Positions 28,724 to 38,240 of a DNA stretch of 64,000 nucleotides are shown here, one piece after another. Each line of letters starts with the position of its first letter. Within the stretch, counting starts at the first letter, position 1. The notes under the pieces are model-generated. The model worked only from the letters and a program-made list of their open reading frames with translations. It was not told where the DNA came from and did no database searches. This stretch comes from Marmoricola sp. Leaf446. GTDB lineage: Bacteria; Actinomycetota; Actinomycetes; Propionibacteriales; Nocardioidaceae. The stretch covers positions 173,023 through 237,022 of the forward strand of contig NZ_LMRF01000004.1 of the NCBI RefSeq assembly GCF_001424755.1. Reading direction: 5' to 3'. The translations under genes and the position numbers were made by a program.

Positions 28724-29446
28724 ATGGAGCGCCCTCTCGAACGCCGCAACGCCGTCCGCACCGCCGTGGTGTGGGACGCCGTGCAGGCGGTGCTCGACGG
28801 CGGGACCCGGCGGGTGCTCGACATCGGGGGCGGCACCGGCGGCTTCGCCGTGCGGGTGGCCGGTCTCGGGCACGACGTCACCGTCGTCGACCCCAGCCCC
28901 GACGCGCTGGCCGCGCTCGGGCGCCGCGCCCACGACGAGGGCGTGGCGGCCCGGGTCACCGGTGTCCAGGGCGACCTCGGCACCCTCGCCGAGGTGGCCC
29001 AGGACGTCGACCTGGTGCTGTGCCACGGTGTGCTCGGCCTCGTCGACGACCCGGCGGCGGCGCTCGCGGCGATCGCCGGCGTGCTGCGCCCCGGGGGGAT
29101 GCTCTCGCTCCAGGTGGGGCAGCGTCACGCCGCCGTGCTGGCCCGGGCCATGGCCGGGCACTTCACCCAGGCCCGTGACCTGCTCACCGCCGAGCACGGG
29201 GTCTCCACGGCCGAACGGCGCTTCACCGCCGAGGAGCTGCGCGAGCAGCTCGGCGCGGCGGGGTTCGACGTCGCCGCGGTCCACGGCGTACGGGTCTTCA
29301 CCGACCTCGTGCCCTCCTCCCTGCTTGACCTCGAGCCAGGGGCCGGGGCAGCGCTGCTCGAGCTGGAGCGCGCGGTCGCGCAGCGGCCCGAGTACCTCAC
29401 CGTCGCCAGCCAGCTCCACGTGCTCGCCGGTCTCTCCGCCTCCTGA
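28724..29446 (+). CDS. Class I SAM-dependent methyltransferase
   Basis: A 240-residue Rossmann-fold methyltransferase. Motif I is VLDIGGGTGGFAVRVA (31-46), the acidic residue after beta 2 is in VTVVDPSP, and LVLCHGVLGLVDDPAAALAAIAGVLRPGG is the usual motif IV-VI region. The C-terminal half (TAEELREQLGAAGFDVAAVHGVRVF) resembles UbiE/CmoM-type enzymes that act on small molecules or tRNA. The substrate is unknown. It lies between dnaE2 and the Y-family polymerase but has its own leaderless start, so it may not belong to the SOS response. Confidence 0.85.
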   Translation: MERPLERRNAVRTAVVWDAVQAVLDGGTRRVLDIGGGTGGFAVRVAGLGHDVTVVDPSPDALAALGRRAHDEGVAARVTGVQGDLGTLAEVAQDVDLVLCHGVLGLVDDPAAALAAIAGVLRPGGMLSLQVGQRHAAVLARAMAGHFTQARDLLTAEHGVSTAERRFTAEELREQLGAAGFDVAAVHGVRVFTDLVPSSLLDLEPGAGAALLELERAVAQRPEYLTVASQLHVLAGLSAS

Positions 29447-29485
29447 CCCGAGCGGCCCGGCCGGCCCGAGCGGCCCGGCCGGCCC
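29447..29485. repeat. 18-bp GC-only tandem repeat, 2.2 copies
   Basis: CCCGAGCGGCCCGGCCGG occurs at 29447-29464 and 29465-29482, with a partial third copy. It fills the gap between the methyltransferase stop and the polymerase start. Slippage may make its copy number variable. A short CCCGA/TCGGG hairpin follows it. Confidence 0.75.
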
Positions 29486-29503
29486 GAACACTCGGGGGGC
29501 CCG

Positions 29504-30721
29504 GTGAGGCCGGTCACCCGGGAGCCGGGCGATCCCTCGTGGGACTGCCCGATCCTGCACGTCGACATGGACGCCTTCTACGCCTCGGTGGCCATCCGCG
29601 ACCGGCCCGACCTGCAGACGGTGCCCGTGATCGTCGGGGGCGGTCACCGGGGCGTGGTGCTGGCCGCCAACTACCCGGCGCGACGCCACGGCGTCCGCTC
29701 GGCGCTGCCGATGACCCGGGCCCGGAGGATGTGCCCCGAGGCCGTCGTCCTGCCGCCCGACTTCGCCGAGGTCGAGAGCGTCTCCTCGTCGGTGATGGAG
29801 ATCTTCCGCCAGGTGACCCCGGTCGTGGAGGCGGTCTCGATCGACGAGGCGTTCCTCGACGTCTCCGGGGCGACCCGTCTGCTCGGCTCGCCACGCCGGA
29901 TCGCCGAGCACGTGCGCGCCCGGGTGGCTGACGAGCAGCGGATCACCTGCTCGGTGGGGGTGGCCGGGTCGGTGGCGGTGGCCAAGCTGGCCAGCCGGCG
30001 GGCCAAGCCCGACGGCGTGGTGGTGGTCCCGCCGCGCGAGGTGACGCAGTTCCTGCACCCGCTCGACGTCGGCGAGCTCTACGGCGTGGGCGAGAAGACG
30101 CGCGACCAGCTGCACCGGCTCGGGCTGCGCACCGTGGGCGAGGTGGCGAACACCCCGGTGGCCACGCTGCAGCGGGGCATCGGCAACGCGGCCGGTGCCC
30201 ACCTGCACCACCTCGCCTGGGGCACCGACCGGCGCACGCTGACGCCCCGGCGTCCGAACCACGAGCCCGACCGGAGCATGGGCGCCGACGAGACGTTCGG
30301 CCGCGACACCGACGACCCGGCGGTGGTGCTGCGCGAGCTGCTGCGCCTGTCGGCCAAGGTGACCAGCAGGATGCGGGCGGCCGGCGTCGCGGGGCGCACC
30401 GTCACGCTGCGGGTGCGGTTCGCGGACTTCACCACCATCACCCGCTCCCGCACCCTCGGTGACGCCACCGACGTCACCGGCGAGGTCCACGGCACCGCGG
30501 CGGCGCTCTTCGACGCGCTCGGGCTGCAGCGGGCCCGGATCCGGCTGGTCGGGGTGCGGGTGGAGGGGTTGCTGCCACGGGAGCAGGTCCAGCGCCAGCT
30601 CGTCATCGGAGCCCGTGACCGGGGCTGGGAGGACGCCGACCGGGCGGTCGACGCGGCGGCCAGCCGGTTCGGTGGCGGCGCCGTACGCCGGGCCACGCTG
30701 CTGCAGGGGGACCGACCCTGA
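29504..30721 (+). CDS. dinB: Y-family DNA polymerase IV
   Basis: A 405-residue translesion polymerase. The palm acids are present: DMD (21-23) in HVDMDAFYASV, and SIDEAF (112-117) with Asp114 and Glu115. Tyr26 is at the steric-gate position. The thumb has GVGEKTRDQLHRLGLRTVGEVA, and the little finger starts near residue 245 (SMGADETFGRD). An active site this complete marks it as Pol IV, not the inactive ImuB that usually accompanies DnaE2. No clear QLxLF clamp-binding motif is seen at the end. The start GTG 29504 follows a G-rich stretch; a slightly later start is possible. Confidence 0.9.
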   Translation: MRPVTREPGDPSWDCPILHVDMDAFYASVAIRDRPDLQTVPVIVGGGHRGVVLAANYPARRHGVRSALPMTRARRMCPEAVVLPPDFAEVESVSSSVMEIFRQVTPVVEAVSIDEAFLDVSGATRLLGSPRRIAEHVRARVADEQRITCSVGVAGSVAVAKLASRRAKPDGVVVVPPREVTQFLHPLDVGELYGVGEKTRDQLHRLGLRTVGEVANTPVATLQRGIGNAAGAHLHHLAWGTDRRTLTPRRPNHEPDRSMGADETFGRDTDDPAVVLRELLRLSAKVTSRMRAAGVAGRTVTLRVRFADFTTITRSRTLGDATDVTGEVHGTAAALFDALGLQRARIRLVGVRVEGLLPREQVQRQLVIGARDRGWEDADRAVDAAASRFGGGAVRRATLLQGDRP

Positions 30722-30729
30722 CCGCGACC

Positions 30730-30746
30730 ACGGCGGGGCCCGCCGT
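30730..30746 (+). terminator. Hairpin after dinB
   Basis: ACGGCG pairs with CGCCGT across 5 nt of GC sequence, 9 nt after the dinB stop. No U-run follows. Confidence 0.45.
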
Positions 30747-30911
30747 CGCGGCGGCCACCGCCCGGGCTCCTACCACCGATCTGGCCCCTATTTGTGATCT
30801 CGGCTACCGCCACGCCCACGGCCTGCCTAGACTTGACGGACCGACACCGACCGCCTCCAGCACAGGGGCGCTCACCGGGGCCACACCGGGCCAGTCACGT
30901 GGGAGGACGCC

Positions 30912-31400
30912 GTGCCACTCTCCGAAGAGGAGCTTCGTCTGCTCGAGCAGATGGAGCAGGCGCTTGCGCAGGAGGACCCGAAGTTCGCCTCCACGCTCCG
31001 GGGCAGCGCCCTCGAGCGCACCGCCAAGCTGCGCACCTTCGGGGCCGTCGCGGTCTTCGTCCTCGGCGTCGGCATGCTGATGGGCGGTGCCGTGTCCCAG
31101 CAGATCTGGCTCGCCGTCCTCGGCTTCCTGGTGATGCTCGCGTCCGCGACCCTCGGCCTGGCCGCGTGGCGCGGCCGTCACGCCCCGGCCGCCCAGCAGC
31201 CCCGCAGTGGCGAGGAGCAGCTCTTCGACTTCGACGACCACCCGCACCGCTTCGGTGTCATCGAGGGTGGTCGCGCCACCAAGCGCAGCAAGGGCCCCAA
31301 GGCCCCCCGCCGTGCCGGCCGCTCCAGCGCGCCCCGCCAGGGCACCTTCATGCAGCGCATGGAGCAGCGGTGGGAGCGCCGCCGCCAGCAGGGCTACTGA
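30912..31400 (+). CDS. DUF3040 membrane protein (Rv2169c-like)
   Basis: A 162-residue protein beginning MPLSEEELRLLEQMEQALAQEDPKFA, the DUF3040 signature. Two membrane helices (about residues 43-60 and 65-84) follow, and then a long basic cytoplasmic tail with KRSKGPKAPRRAGR. The M. tuberculosis counterpart Rv2169c also lies just upstream of mraZ. Function is unknown. A GGAGG lies 5 nt before the GTG. The 190-nt upstream gap carries a possible -10 TAGACT at 30828-30833 and otherwise shows nothing clear. Confidence 0.88.
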   Translation: MPLSEEELRLLEQMEQALAQEDPKFASTLRGSALERTAKLRTFGAVAVFVLGVGMLMGGAVSQQIWLAVLGFLVMLASATLGLAAWRGRHAPAAQQPRSGEEQLFDFDDHPHRFGVIEGGRATKRSKGPKAPRRAGRSSAPRQGTFMQRMEQRWERRRQQGY

Positions 31401-31417
31401 CCGATCCACCGCCTCAC

Positions 31418-31450
31418 CAGCGCCGCCGCACGTCGTCGTGGGCGGCGCTG
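31418..31450. terminator. Bidirectional terminator between DUF3040 gene and transglutaminase gene
   Basis: CAGCGCCGCC (31418-31427) pairs perfectly with 31441-31450 across a 13-nt loop, between two convergent genes. Confidence 0.65.
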
Positions 31451-31534
31451 TGGCGTCCCCGGGCCCGGTCGCCCGCCGACGGGTGCCGGCGGTCGTGAGC
31501 GACCAGCCGACCCACCTCGTGGCCGGGGAGGTCT

Positions 31535-33874
31535 TCAGCCGGTGAGGGACGCCGGCCACCACCGTCGGCGCCAGCGGGCCACCCGTCCCTCGTCCGTACG
31601 ACGCAGCAGCCGCTGCCACGTCGCGAGCGTGCTCTCCACCGTCTCGGTGCGGACCGCCTCACGGACGCCACCCGCCCCGCCGGCGTAGCGGGTCTGCTCG
31701 ACCCCGACGAGCAGGTCCTCCAGGCCGCGGACGTCGTCGGGGCTCGGGCCGTCGGCCTGGGCGACGACCCGGCGGGCCTGCTCGCGCGGCGTCCGGGTGT
31801 CCGGCCAGTCGCGGCCCTCGTCGAGCACGACCGCGCGCAGCTCGGCCCAGGCGCCCTCGGCCGGCACCCCGTCCGTGGTCGCGGACGCGCCACCCAGGCG
31901 GCGGGCCCGCTGGCGCCGCCGCACGAGGGTCGGTCCGCCCGCGAGCAGGACGAGGGCGACCGGGACGAGCAGGGACCACCACGGGAGCGGGCCGCTGCCG
32001 CCGGGGCCTCCGGCGTCGGTGTCCTCGGGTGCCGCCTCCTCCTCCCGGGTCGCCTCGGGGGACGCCTCGTCCGAGGGGGTCGGGGCGGCCACCGGCTCGT
32101 CTGGCGACTGCCGGGTGTAGCTCGGCGTGGCGCCGGTGCGCCCGCCCGGGGTGGGCTCGAAGCGCACCCAGCCGGCACCCGAGAAGTAGAGCTCGGGCCA
32201 GGCGTGCCGGGTGTCGGAGGTGTAGAGCAGCCGGCCGTCGGGCTGCCGCTCGGGAGCCAGGAAGCCGACGGAGACACGGGCGGGGATGCCGAGGGTCCGC
32301 GCCATCGTGGCCATCGCGGTGGCGAACTGCTCGCAGTAGCCGATCCGGTCGGTGGTGACGAAGTCGGCCAGCAGCTGCATGCCCGAGCCGTCGCGCTGCT
32401 CCAGCGAGTAGGTGAAGCCGCCGGAGGTGCGGAACCAGTCCTGGAGCGCCACGGCCCGGGCGAACCCGGTGTCGGCGCCACGCGTGACCTCGCGCGCGGT
32501 CTGGGCGATCACCGGCGGCAGGTCGCGGGGGAGCGCGGTGCCGGCCGCACGCACGCTGGCCGGCGGCGGCTGCGCCGAGTCGAGCTCGGCCGCGGTCACG
32601 CGCGGGGCGAACGAGCGGGCGGCGTACTCCAGGCCCTGGGGGGCGCGCCCGCGCGCCAGCGCCACGTCGAAGGTGCGGTCGTCGTAGCGCCAGTTGCCCT
32701 CGACCTCGATCTCGCGCAGCGGGTAGGGCAGCGGCAGCCAGCTGGTGGCGTAGCCGGGGGCGAGCTCGAAGTCCCAGTCGGCCTCGGCTCCGCCCTGGCC
32801 GGCGGCGAGCCCGGGCGGTTCGGGCAGCACGCCGTCGGCCAGGTTCTCGCTGGGCAGGTCGCGCTGGGAGGGCCGCCACTGCTGGCCGGTGAAGAGGTCG
32901 AGCACGGTCGTACGGACGTACGACGTCTGCTCGGCGTCGGTGCGCGCGTAGAGCAACGGGGTGCCGGTCTCCTCGATCAGCTCGCGCCGCAACGAGATGA
33001 AGGGGTTCACCGTCGTGGTGAGCCGCACGTCGCCCGCGCCGGTGCCCGGGCCCTCGCCGGTGCCGTCGTCGGGCAGGCTGTCGCCGACCGGCACCAGCGG
33101 GGCCACCAGCAGCGCCAGCGCCACGGCGGCCAGCGAGACCTGCCAGACCAGGCCGCGACCCGGGTCGCCGACGGCACGGCCGTCGTCGGGGCCGCGCCGC
33201 GGCAGCTCGTCACGGTCTCGGCTCCAGCGGTCGTGCCGCTCGGCGGTGAGGAGCCGGACGAAGAGCAGCGCGACCACCACGAAGACCGGGATCGAGAGGT
33301 CCTCGAGCAGGATGGTCACGGGAACGCTGAGAGCGACGAGCAGCGGCAGCGCCGCCAGCGGCGGGCGGCGCAGGCCGAGCGCCAGCACGTCCACGGCGTA
33401 GACCACGAGGAGCCCGCACCCGGCCAGCAGCGCCTGGGTCGAGGTCGCGAACGACTCGACGGGCGCGGCGTAGTAGTTCAGCGCCCGGGCGCCGTTCTCC
33501 ACCAGCACCGCCACGCGCTGCAGCGAGGCGCCGGTCGGGACGAACCCGAGCAGCGACTGGCCGGAGGCGAAGAAGAGGTTGAGCAGCAGCAGCCCGAGGA
33601 CCGCCTGCACCGCCGCCACGGCGTACGACGCCACGCGGGCGAACCGCAGCAGGCTGCCGGCGAGGGCCAGCACCAGCCCGCCCACCCCGACGGGCACGAG
33701 GAAGCCCGAGGGCTCGGCGATCATGCCGCTCCAGGAGAAGATCGCCACCCACGCCGCGAGGAACCCGACCACGGCCGGGACCGGTCGCCAGGCCCCCCGG
33801 GGCCGCGGTGCCGGGGCGGGGCCGGGTGCCGGCCCGGTGGTCGCGGGTCCGGCGGGCGGGGCGGTGGTCGTCAT
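31535..33874 (-). CDS. Transglutaminase-like membrane protein (TgpA type)
   Basis: A 779-residue membrane protein. About seven helices lie between residues 30 and 280, then an extracytoplasmic transglutaminase core. The core has Cys514 (RIGYCEQFATAMA), His557 (DTRHAWPELYF) and Glu573 (GWVRFEPTPGG) at the triad positions; Asp is more usual at the third. A Pro/Glu/Ala linker, one more helix near 650-670 and a cytoplasmic DUF4129-like tail follow. It is the last gene of a moxR-DUF58-transglutaminase operon and overlaps DUF58 by ATGA. It may process or crosslink envelope proteins. Confidence 0.87.
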   Translation of the reverse strand: MTTTAPPAGPATTGPAPGPAPAPRPRGAWRPVPAVVGFLAAWVAIFSWSGMIAEPSGFLVPVGVGGLVLALAGSLLRFARVASYAVAAVQAVLGLLLLNLFFASGQSLLGFVPTGASLQRVAVLVENGARALNYYAAPVESFATSTQALLAGCGLLVVYAVDVLALGLRRPPLAALPLLVALSVPVTILLEDLSIPVFVVVALLFVRLLTAERHDRWSRDRDELPRRGPDDGRAVGDPGRGLVWQVSLAAVALALLVAPLVPVGDSLPDDGTGEGPGTGAGDVRLTTTVNPFISLRRELIEETGTPLLYARTDAEQTSYVRTTVLDLFTGQQWRPSQRDLPSENLADGVLPEPPGLAAGQGGAEADWDFELAPGYATSWLPLPYPLREIEVEGNWRYDDRTFDVALARGRAPQGLEYAARSFAPRVTAAELDSAQPPPASVRAAGTALPRDLPPVIAQTAREVTRGADTGFARAVALQDWFRTSGGFTYSLEQRDGSGMQLLADFVTTDRIGYCEQFATAMATMARTLGIPARVSVGFLAPERQPDGRLLYTSDTRHAWPELYFSGAGWVRFEPTPGGRTGATPSYTRQSPDEPVAAPTPSDEASPEATREEEAAPEDTDAGGPGGSGPLPWWSLLVPVALVLLAGGPTLVRRRQRARRLGGASATTDGVPAEGAWAELRAVVLDEGRDWPDTRTPREQARRVVAQADGPSPDDVRGLEDLLVGVEQTRYAGGAGGVREAVRTETVESTLATWQRLLRRTDEGRVARWRRRWWPASLTG

Positions 33875-35077
33875 CGGCCGAGCTCCTGCCAGGTGGCGCC
33901 CAGCGACCCACCGCGGGCGAGGGTGGCGGCCCGCCAGCCGTGGCGGCGCAGCTCGGCGGTCGGGGTGGTGCGGTCGGCGACGCGGGCGGTGGTCGACCAC
34001 GAGTCGACGTCCAGCACCACGGCGTACGCCGCGTCCCCGGCCGCCGCGAGCCGGCCGAGCGTCCGGCGGTCGGCGTCGTCGAGGTCGCCGAGGACGGCCA
34101 GCAGCATGCCGCCGTGCTGGCTCTCGTCGACCCAGTCGGTGGCCAGCGCCCCCTGCCGGGAGCCGCGCAGCACCGCGAGGCGCTCCAGCTGCTCGTGGAC
34201 CCCGAGACTGCCCCGTCCCGCGTGCCACTCCGGCGCGGCGCCGGCCCCGGCCGCCGTCACCAGGCGCACCTCGAACCCCTGCGCCGCCAAGTGCTGCACG
34301 AGGGAGGCGGCGACGCCGACGGCGGCCTCCCACGAGGACTCCTCCCCGTGGCCGCGGTGGTTGGCCAGCCGGTGGTCGAGCAGCAGGGTGCAGCGCAGCT
34401 GCCACTCCTGCTCCTCGCGGCGCACCATCAGCTCGTCGTTGCGGGCGCTGCTGGGCCAGTGGATGCGCCGGAGGTCGTCGCCGAGGCGGTACTCCCGGAT
34501 GGTGGTGTCGGGGCTGCCGCCGCCGAGCAGCTCGCGGGCGCGGTTGTCGCCGGCGCCGGCCCAGCGGCCGGTCAGCGGGATCGGCGGCAGCGGCACGGTG
34601 CGGGGCGTGACGAGCAGGGTGTCGCGGGAGTCCAGCTCCTGCTCGACGTCGACCATCCCGAGCGCGTCGGCGACGTGGACGTGGACCGGGCCGACGGGGA
34701 AGCGTCCCCGGGCGGTGGTGCGGATCAGGTAGCGCAGCGTGCTGCGGCCGCCGGTGAGCAGCGGGTCGACGACGAACCCGCGGCGCGACCCCAGCTCGTC
34801 GGGCAGCCGCTCCTCCACCAGCAGCCGGCCGGTGGTCCGGCCGTCGTTGCCGAGCACCACCTCGACCTGGGCGGTCCCGCCGGCCTCGACCCGAAGCGAA
34901 CTGAGGTTGCGGCGCACCCACACCCGGCGCGGCGTACGACGTACCAGCAGCCAGGCCACGAGCGGCACCGCCGCGGCCAGCAGGCCCATCCGCACGAAGT
35001 CGCGCTCGCCGACCTGGATGCCGCACAGCACCGCCGCGACCCCGGCCGCCAGGAAGCAGCGCCCCCGCAGGGTCAGG

Positions 35078-35100
<23 letters not shown>
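33871..35100 (-). CDS. DUF58-domain protein
   Basis: A 409-residue protein. Two membrane helices lie near residues 12-50, then a beta-rich extracellular-like domain, then the DUF58 signature REYRLGDDLRRIHWPSSARNDELMVRREEQE near residues 199-229. A VWA-like fold follows. DUF58 proteins are usually partnered with MoxR ATPases, as here. GTG 35100 is the longest start and overlaps moxR by 23 nt. GTG 35085 would give an 8-nt overlap and begin VRDLTLRGR, and may be the true start. Confidence 0.85.
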
Positions 35101-36115
<1,015 letters not shown>

Positions 36116-36321
36116 CACTCGTCCTCCACCTGCCCCACGTCGCTCCACCACCCACCACCGGGGCGACCTCGTCGTGGGTCACGGGCGGGGTTGGCCACCA
36201 GTGAACCCCATGGGGCCACACCGGACCACGGGTCGCGCCCCCTCCACCCCGGGTGGCCCCGTGCGGGGTCGGGGAGCCCCGACCTGCGGCGACGCGGCGG
36301 AACGGGGTGCCCGAGGGGGCG

Positions 36322-36371
36322 AAAGTGGTTGCTGGTGGAGGGAAGTGGTGTAAAGTGGAGCGCAGTGGAGG
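36322..36371 (+). promoter_or_regulatory. MraZ operator: five GTGG boxes in 10-bp register, overlapping the mraZ promoter
   Basis: GTGG occurs at 36325, 36335, 36345, 36355 and 36365, exactly 10 bp apart. Three boxes read AAAGTGG or GAAGTGG, one reads CTGGTGG and one GCAGTGG. MraZ in Mycoplasma binds AAAGTGK repeats with the same pitch. A promoter TTGCTG-N16-TAAAGT (36329-36356) lies within the array, so MraZ binding would block it. Confidence 0.85.
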
Positions 36372-36408
36372 AACGAGGAGTCCTTGGGGTCGGCGAGGGG
36401 AGCAGCAG

Positions 36409-36837
36409 ATGTTCTCCGGCACCTACACCCCGAAGCTCGACGAGAAGGGGCGCCTGTTCCTCCCGGCGAAGTTCCGCGAGGAGATGAAGGAGGGGCTCGT
36501 GATCACCCGTGGCCAGGACCGCTCCCTCGACCTCCGCACCCGCGCCGACTTCGACGTCTTCACCGAGAAGTTCAAGAACGCCTCGCAGACCGACGCCCGC
36601 CTGCGGGCCTACGGCCGGATGCTGTTCGCGCTCGCCTCGGAGCAGGTGCCGGACAAGCAGGGCCGGGTCTCGCTGACCCCCGAGCTGCGGGCGTACGCCG
36701 GGCTCGACCGCGAGGCCGTGGTCATCGGCATCTACGACCGCGTCGAGATCTGGGAGCCGTCGGCCTGGACCCGCTACACCGCCGACCAGGAGCAGGCGTT
36801 CGCCAACCTCTCCGAAGAAGTCTTCCCCGGCTTCTGA
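36409..36837 (+). CDS. mraZ: Transcriptional regulator MraZ
   Basis: A 142-residue protein with two SpoVT/AbrB-like halves. The first is MFSGTYTPKLDEKGRLFLPAKFRE; the second is SEQVPDKQGRVSLTPELRAYAGLDREAVVIG. The DxKGR and DxQGR elements are the DNA-binding loops. MraZ forms ring-shaped oligomers and represses its own dcw operon. A GAGGGGAG stretch lies before the ATG. The tandem boxes upstream are its likely site. Confidence 0.96.
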   Translation: MFSGTYTPKLDEKGRLFLPAKFREEMKEGLVITRGQDRSLDLRTRADFDVFTEKFKNASQTDARLRAYGRMLFALASEQVPDKQGRVSLTPELRAYAGLDREAVVIGIYDRVEIWEPSAWTRYTADQEQAFANLSEEVFPGF

Positions 36838-36840
36838 GTC

Positions 36841-36880
36841 CCGCACCACCCCGCTCCACCCCGCTCCACCCCGCACCACC
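36841..36880. repeat. Four 10-bp tandem repeats after mraZ (CCGCWCCACC)
   Basis: Four contiguous units with W = A, T, T, A occupy 36841-36880, starting 4 nt after the mraZ stop codon. Read on the minus strand each unit begins GGTGG, so four GGTGG boxes lie in exact 10-bp register. This mirrors the upstream MraZ array in reverse. The rest of the 244-nt gap to the next gene shows no clear promoter. Confidence 0.8.
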
Positions 36881-37081
36881 GGCACAACTCCACAGCGAGA
36901 TCGCAGGGCGAGGCTCACGTCCGCTCATCCCGGTCGTCTGACGCACCTTCCCCGGTGTCAGAAGGCCACCTCTTCCCTCCACGGGACGAGCGGACGGAGA
37001 ACCTGGCCCTGCGATCCCGCCCCGCTGCCGGACCCGGCAGCGCCCACGCACCAGCAGCGCTCCACCGAGGGGGTCGACACC

Positions 37082-37258
37082 GTGAGCACCACGCACAGCC
37101 AGCGCACCGCCGCGGACGTCCCGCCCCTCGGCGCCGGTCCCGGCGGGCGCCGCGTGCGCCACGAGGCCCGCGACCAGGTCGCCGTGATGGCCTTCTCGGC
37201 CGTGGCCTCCTGCGGGCTCGCCGTCCTGCTGATGCTCCTCGTCCAGGTCGCAGGCTAG
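37082..37258 (+). CDS. Small single-span membrane protein between mraZ and rsmH
   Basis: A 58-residue protein with GTG start and TAG stop. Residues 1-32 are polar with an RRVRHEAR basic patch. Residues 33-57 ([25 protein letters not shown]) form one membrane helix. AGGGGG lies 8 nt upstream. The positive-inside rule puts the N-terminus in the cytoplasm. It ends 13 nt before rsmH, so it is co-transcribed with division genes. I know no function. The reading frame, codon bias and ribosome site support it as real. Confidence 0.7.
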   Translation: MSTTHSQRTAADVPPLGAGPGGRRVRHEARDQVAVMAFSAVASCGLAVLLMLLVQVAG

Positions 37259-37271
37259 GTCCGCGCCGCCC

Positions 37272-38240
37272 ATGCCGAACCCGAGCCACGTCCCGGTCAT
37301 GCTCGACCGGGTCGTCGCCCTCCTCGCGCCCGCGCTCCAGCGTCCGGGTGCCACCTTCCTCGACGCCACGCTCGGGCTCGGCGGCCACACCGAGGCCGTG
37401 CTCGAGCGGTGCCCCGAGGCCCGCGTCGTCGGCGTCGACCGCGACCCCCACGCGCTCGAGCTGGCCGGTGAGCGGCTGGCCCCCCACGCGGAGCGGCTGA
37501 CCCTCGTCCACGCGGTGTACGACGAGATCCCCGACGTCCTCGACGACCTCGGCCTCGCCCACCTCGACGGCGTCCTGTTCGACCTCGGGGTCTCCTCGAT
37601 GCAGCTCGACGTCCGCGAGCGCGGGTTCGCCTACGCCGAGGACGCGCCGCTCGACATGCGGATGGACGACAGCGTGGGTCGCACCGCGGCCGACGTGCTC
37701 AACACCTACGACGTCGGCGACCTGGCGCGGGTGCTGAGCCGCTACGGCGAGGAGAAGTTCGCCCGCGCCATCGCCCGGGCGGTGGTCAAGGCGCGCGAGA
37801 CCGAGCCGTTCACCCGCTCGGCCCGCCTGGTCGAGCTGCTCTACGACACCATCCCGGCGCCCGCGCGGCGTACGGGAGGACACCCGGCCAAGCGCACCTT
37901 CCAGGCGCTGCGCATCGAGGTCAACGACGAGCTCGGGGTGCTCGAGCGGGCCGTGCCGGCCGCCGTGGCCGCGACCCCGGTCGGGGGCCGCGTCGTGGTG
38001 ATGAGCTACCACTCGCTCGAGGACCGCCTCGTCAAGCGCGTCTTCACCGCCGGCACCACCTCCACGGCGCCCCACGACCTCCCGGTCGTGCCCGCCGGCC
38101 TCGAGCCGCCGCTGCGCTCGGTCACCCGCGGGTCCGAGAAGGCCACCGCCGAGGAGATCGCCCAGAACCCGCGAGCCGCCTCGGTGCGGCTGCGCGCCGT
38201 CGAACGCGTCAACACCAACCGGGGAGACCACGCCGCATGA
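37272..38240 (+). CDS. rsmH: 16S rRNA (cytosine-N4) methyltransferase RsmH
   Basis: A 322-residue SAM enzyme that methylates C1402 of 16S rRNA with RsmI. It starts [20 protein letters not shown] motif I is [16 protein letters not shown], then [29 protein letters not shown], and the family signature [17 protein letters not shown] plus [14 protein letters not shown]. Formerly mraW, it is a fixed member of dcw clusters. The stop overlaps the ftsL start as ATGA. Confidence 0.96.
   Translation: MPNPSHVPVMLDRVVALLAPALQRPGATFLDATLGLGGHTEAVLERCPEARVVGVDRDPHALELAGERLAPHAERLTLVHAVYDEIPDVLDDLGLAHLDGVLFDLGVSSMQLDVRERGFAYAEDAPLDMRMDDSVGRTAADVLNTYDVGDLARVLSRYGEEKFARAIARAVVKARETEPFTRSARLVELLYDTIPAPARRTGGHPAKRTFQALRIEVNDELGVLERAVPAAVAATPVGGRVVVMSYHSLEDRLVKRVFTAGTTSTAPHDLPVVPAGLEPPLRSVTRGSEKATAEEIAQNPRAASVRLRAVERVNTNRGDHAA

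Noticed and set aside
24562..28983. 1473-codon open frame antisense to dnaE2
   Set aside because: Composition is His/Gln/Gly/Arg repeats with no domain; the plus strand carries clear DnaE2 motifs throughout.
29504..30721. ImuB
   Set aside because: All palm acids are present and the inactive-site pattern of ImuB is absent, so Pol IV fits better.
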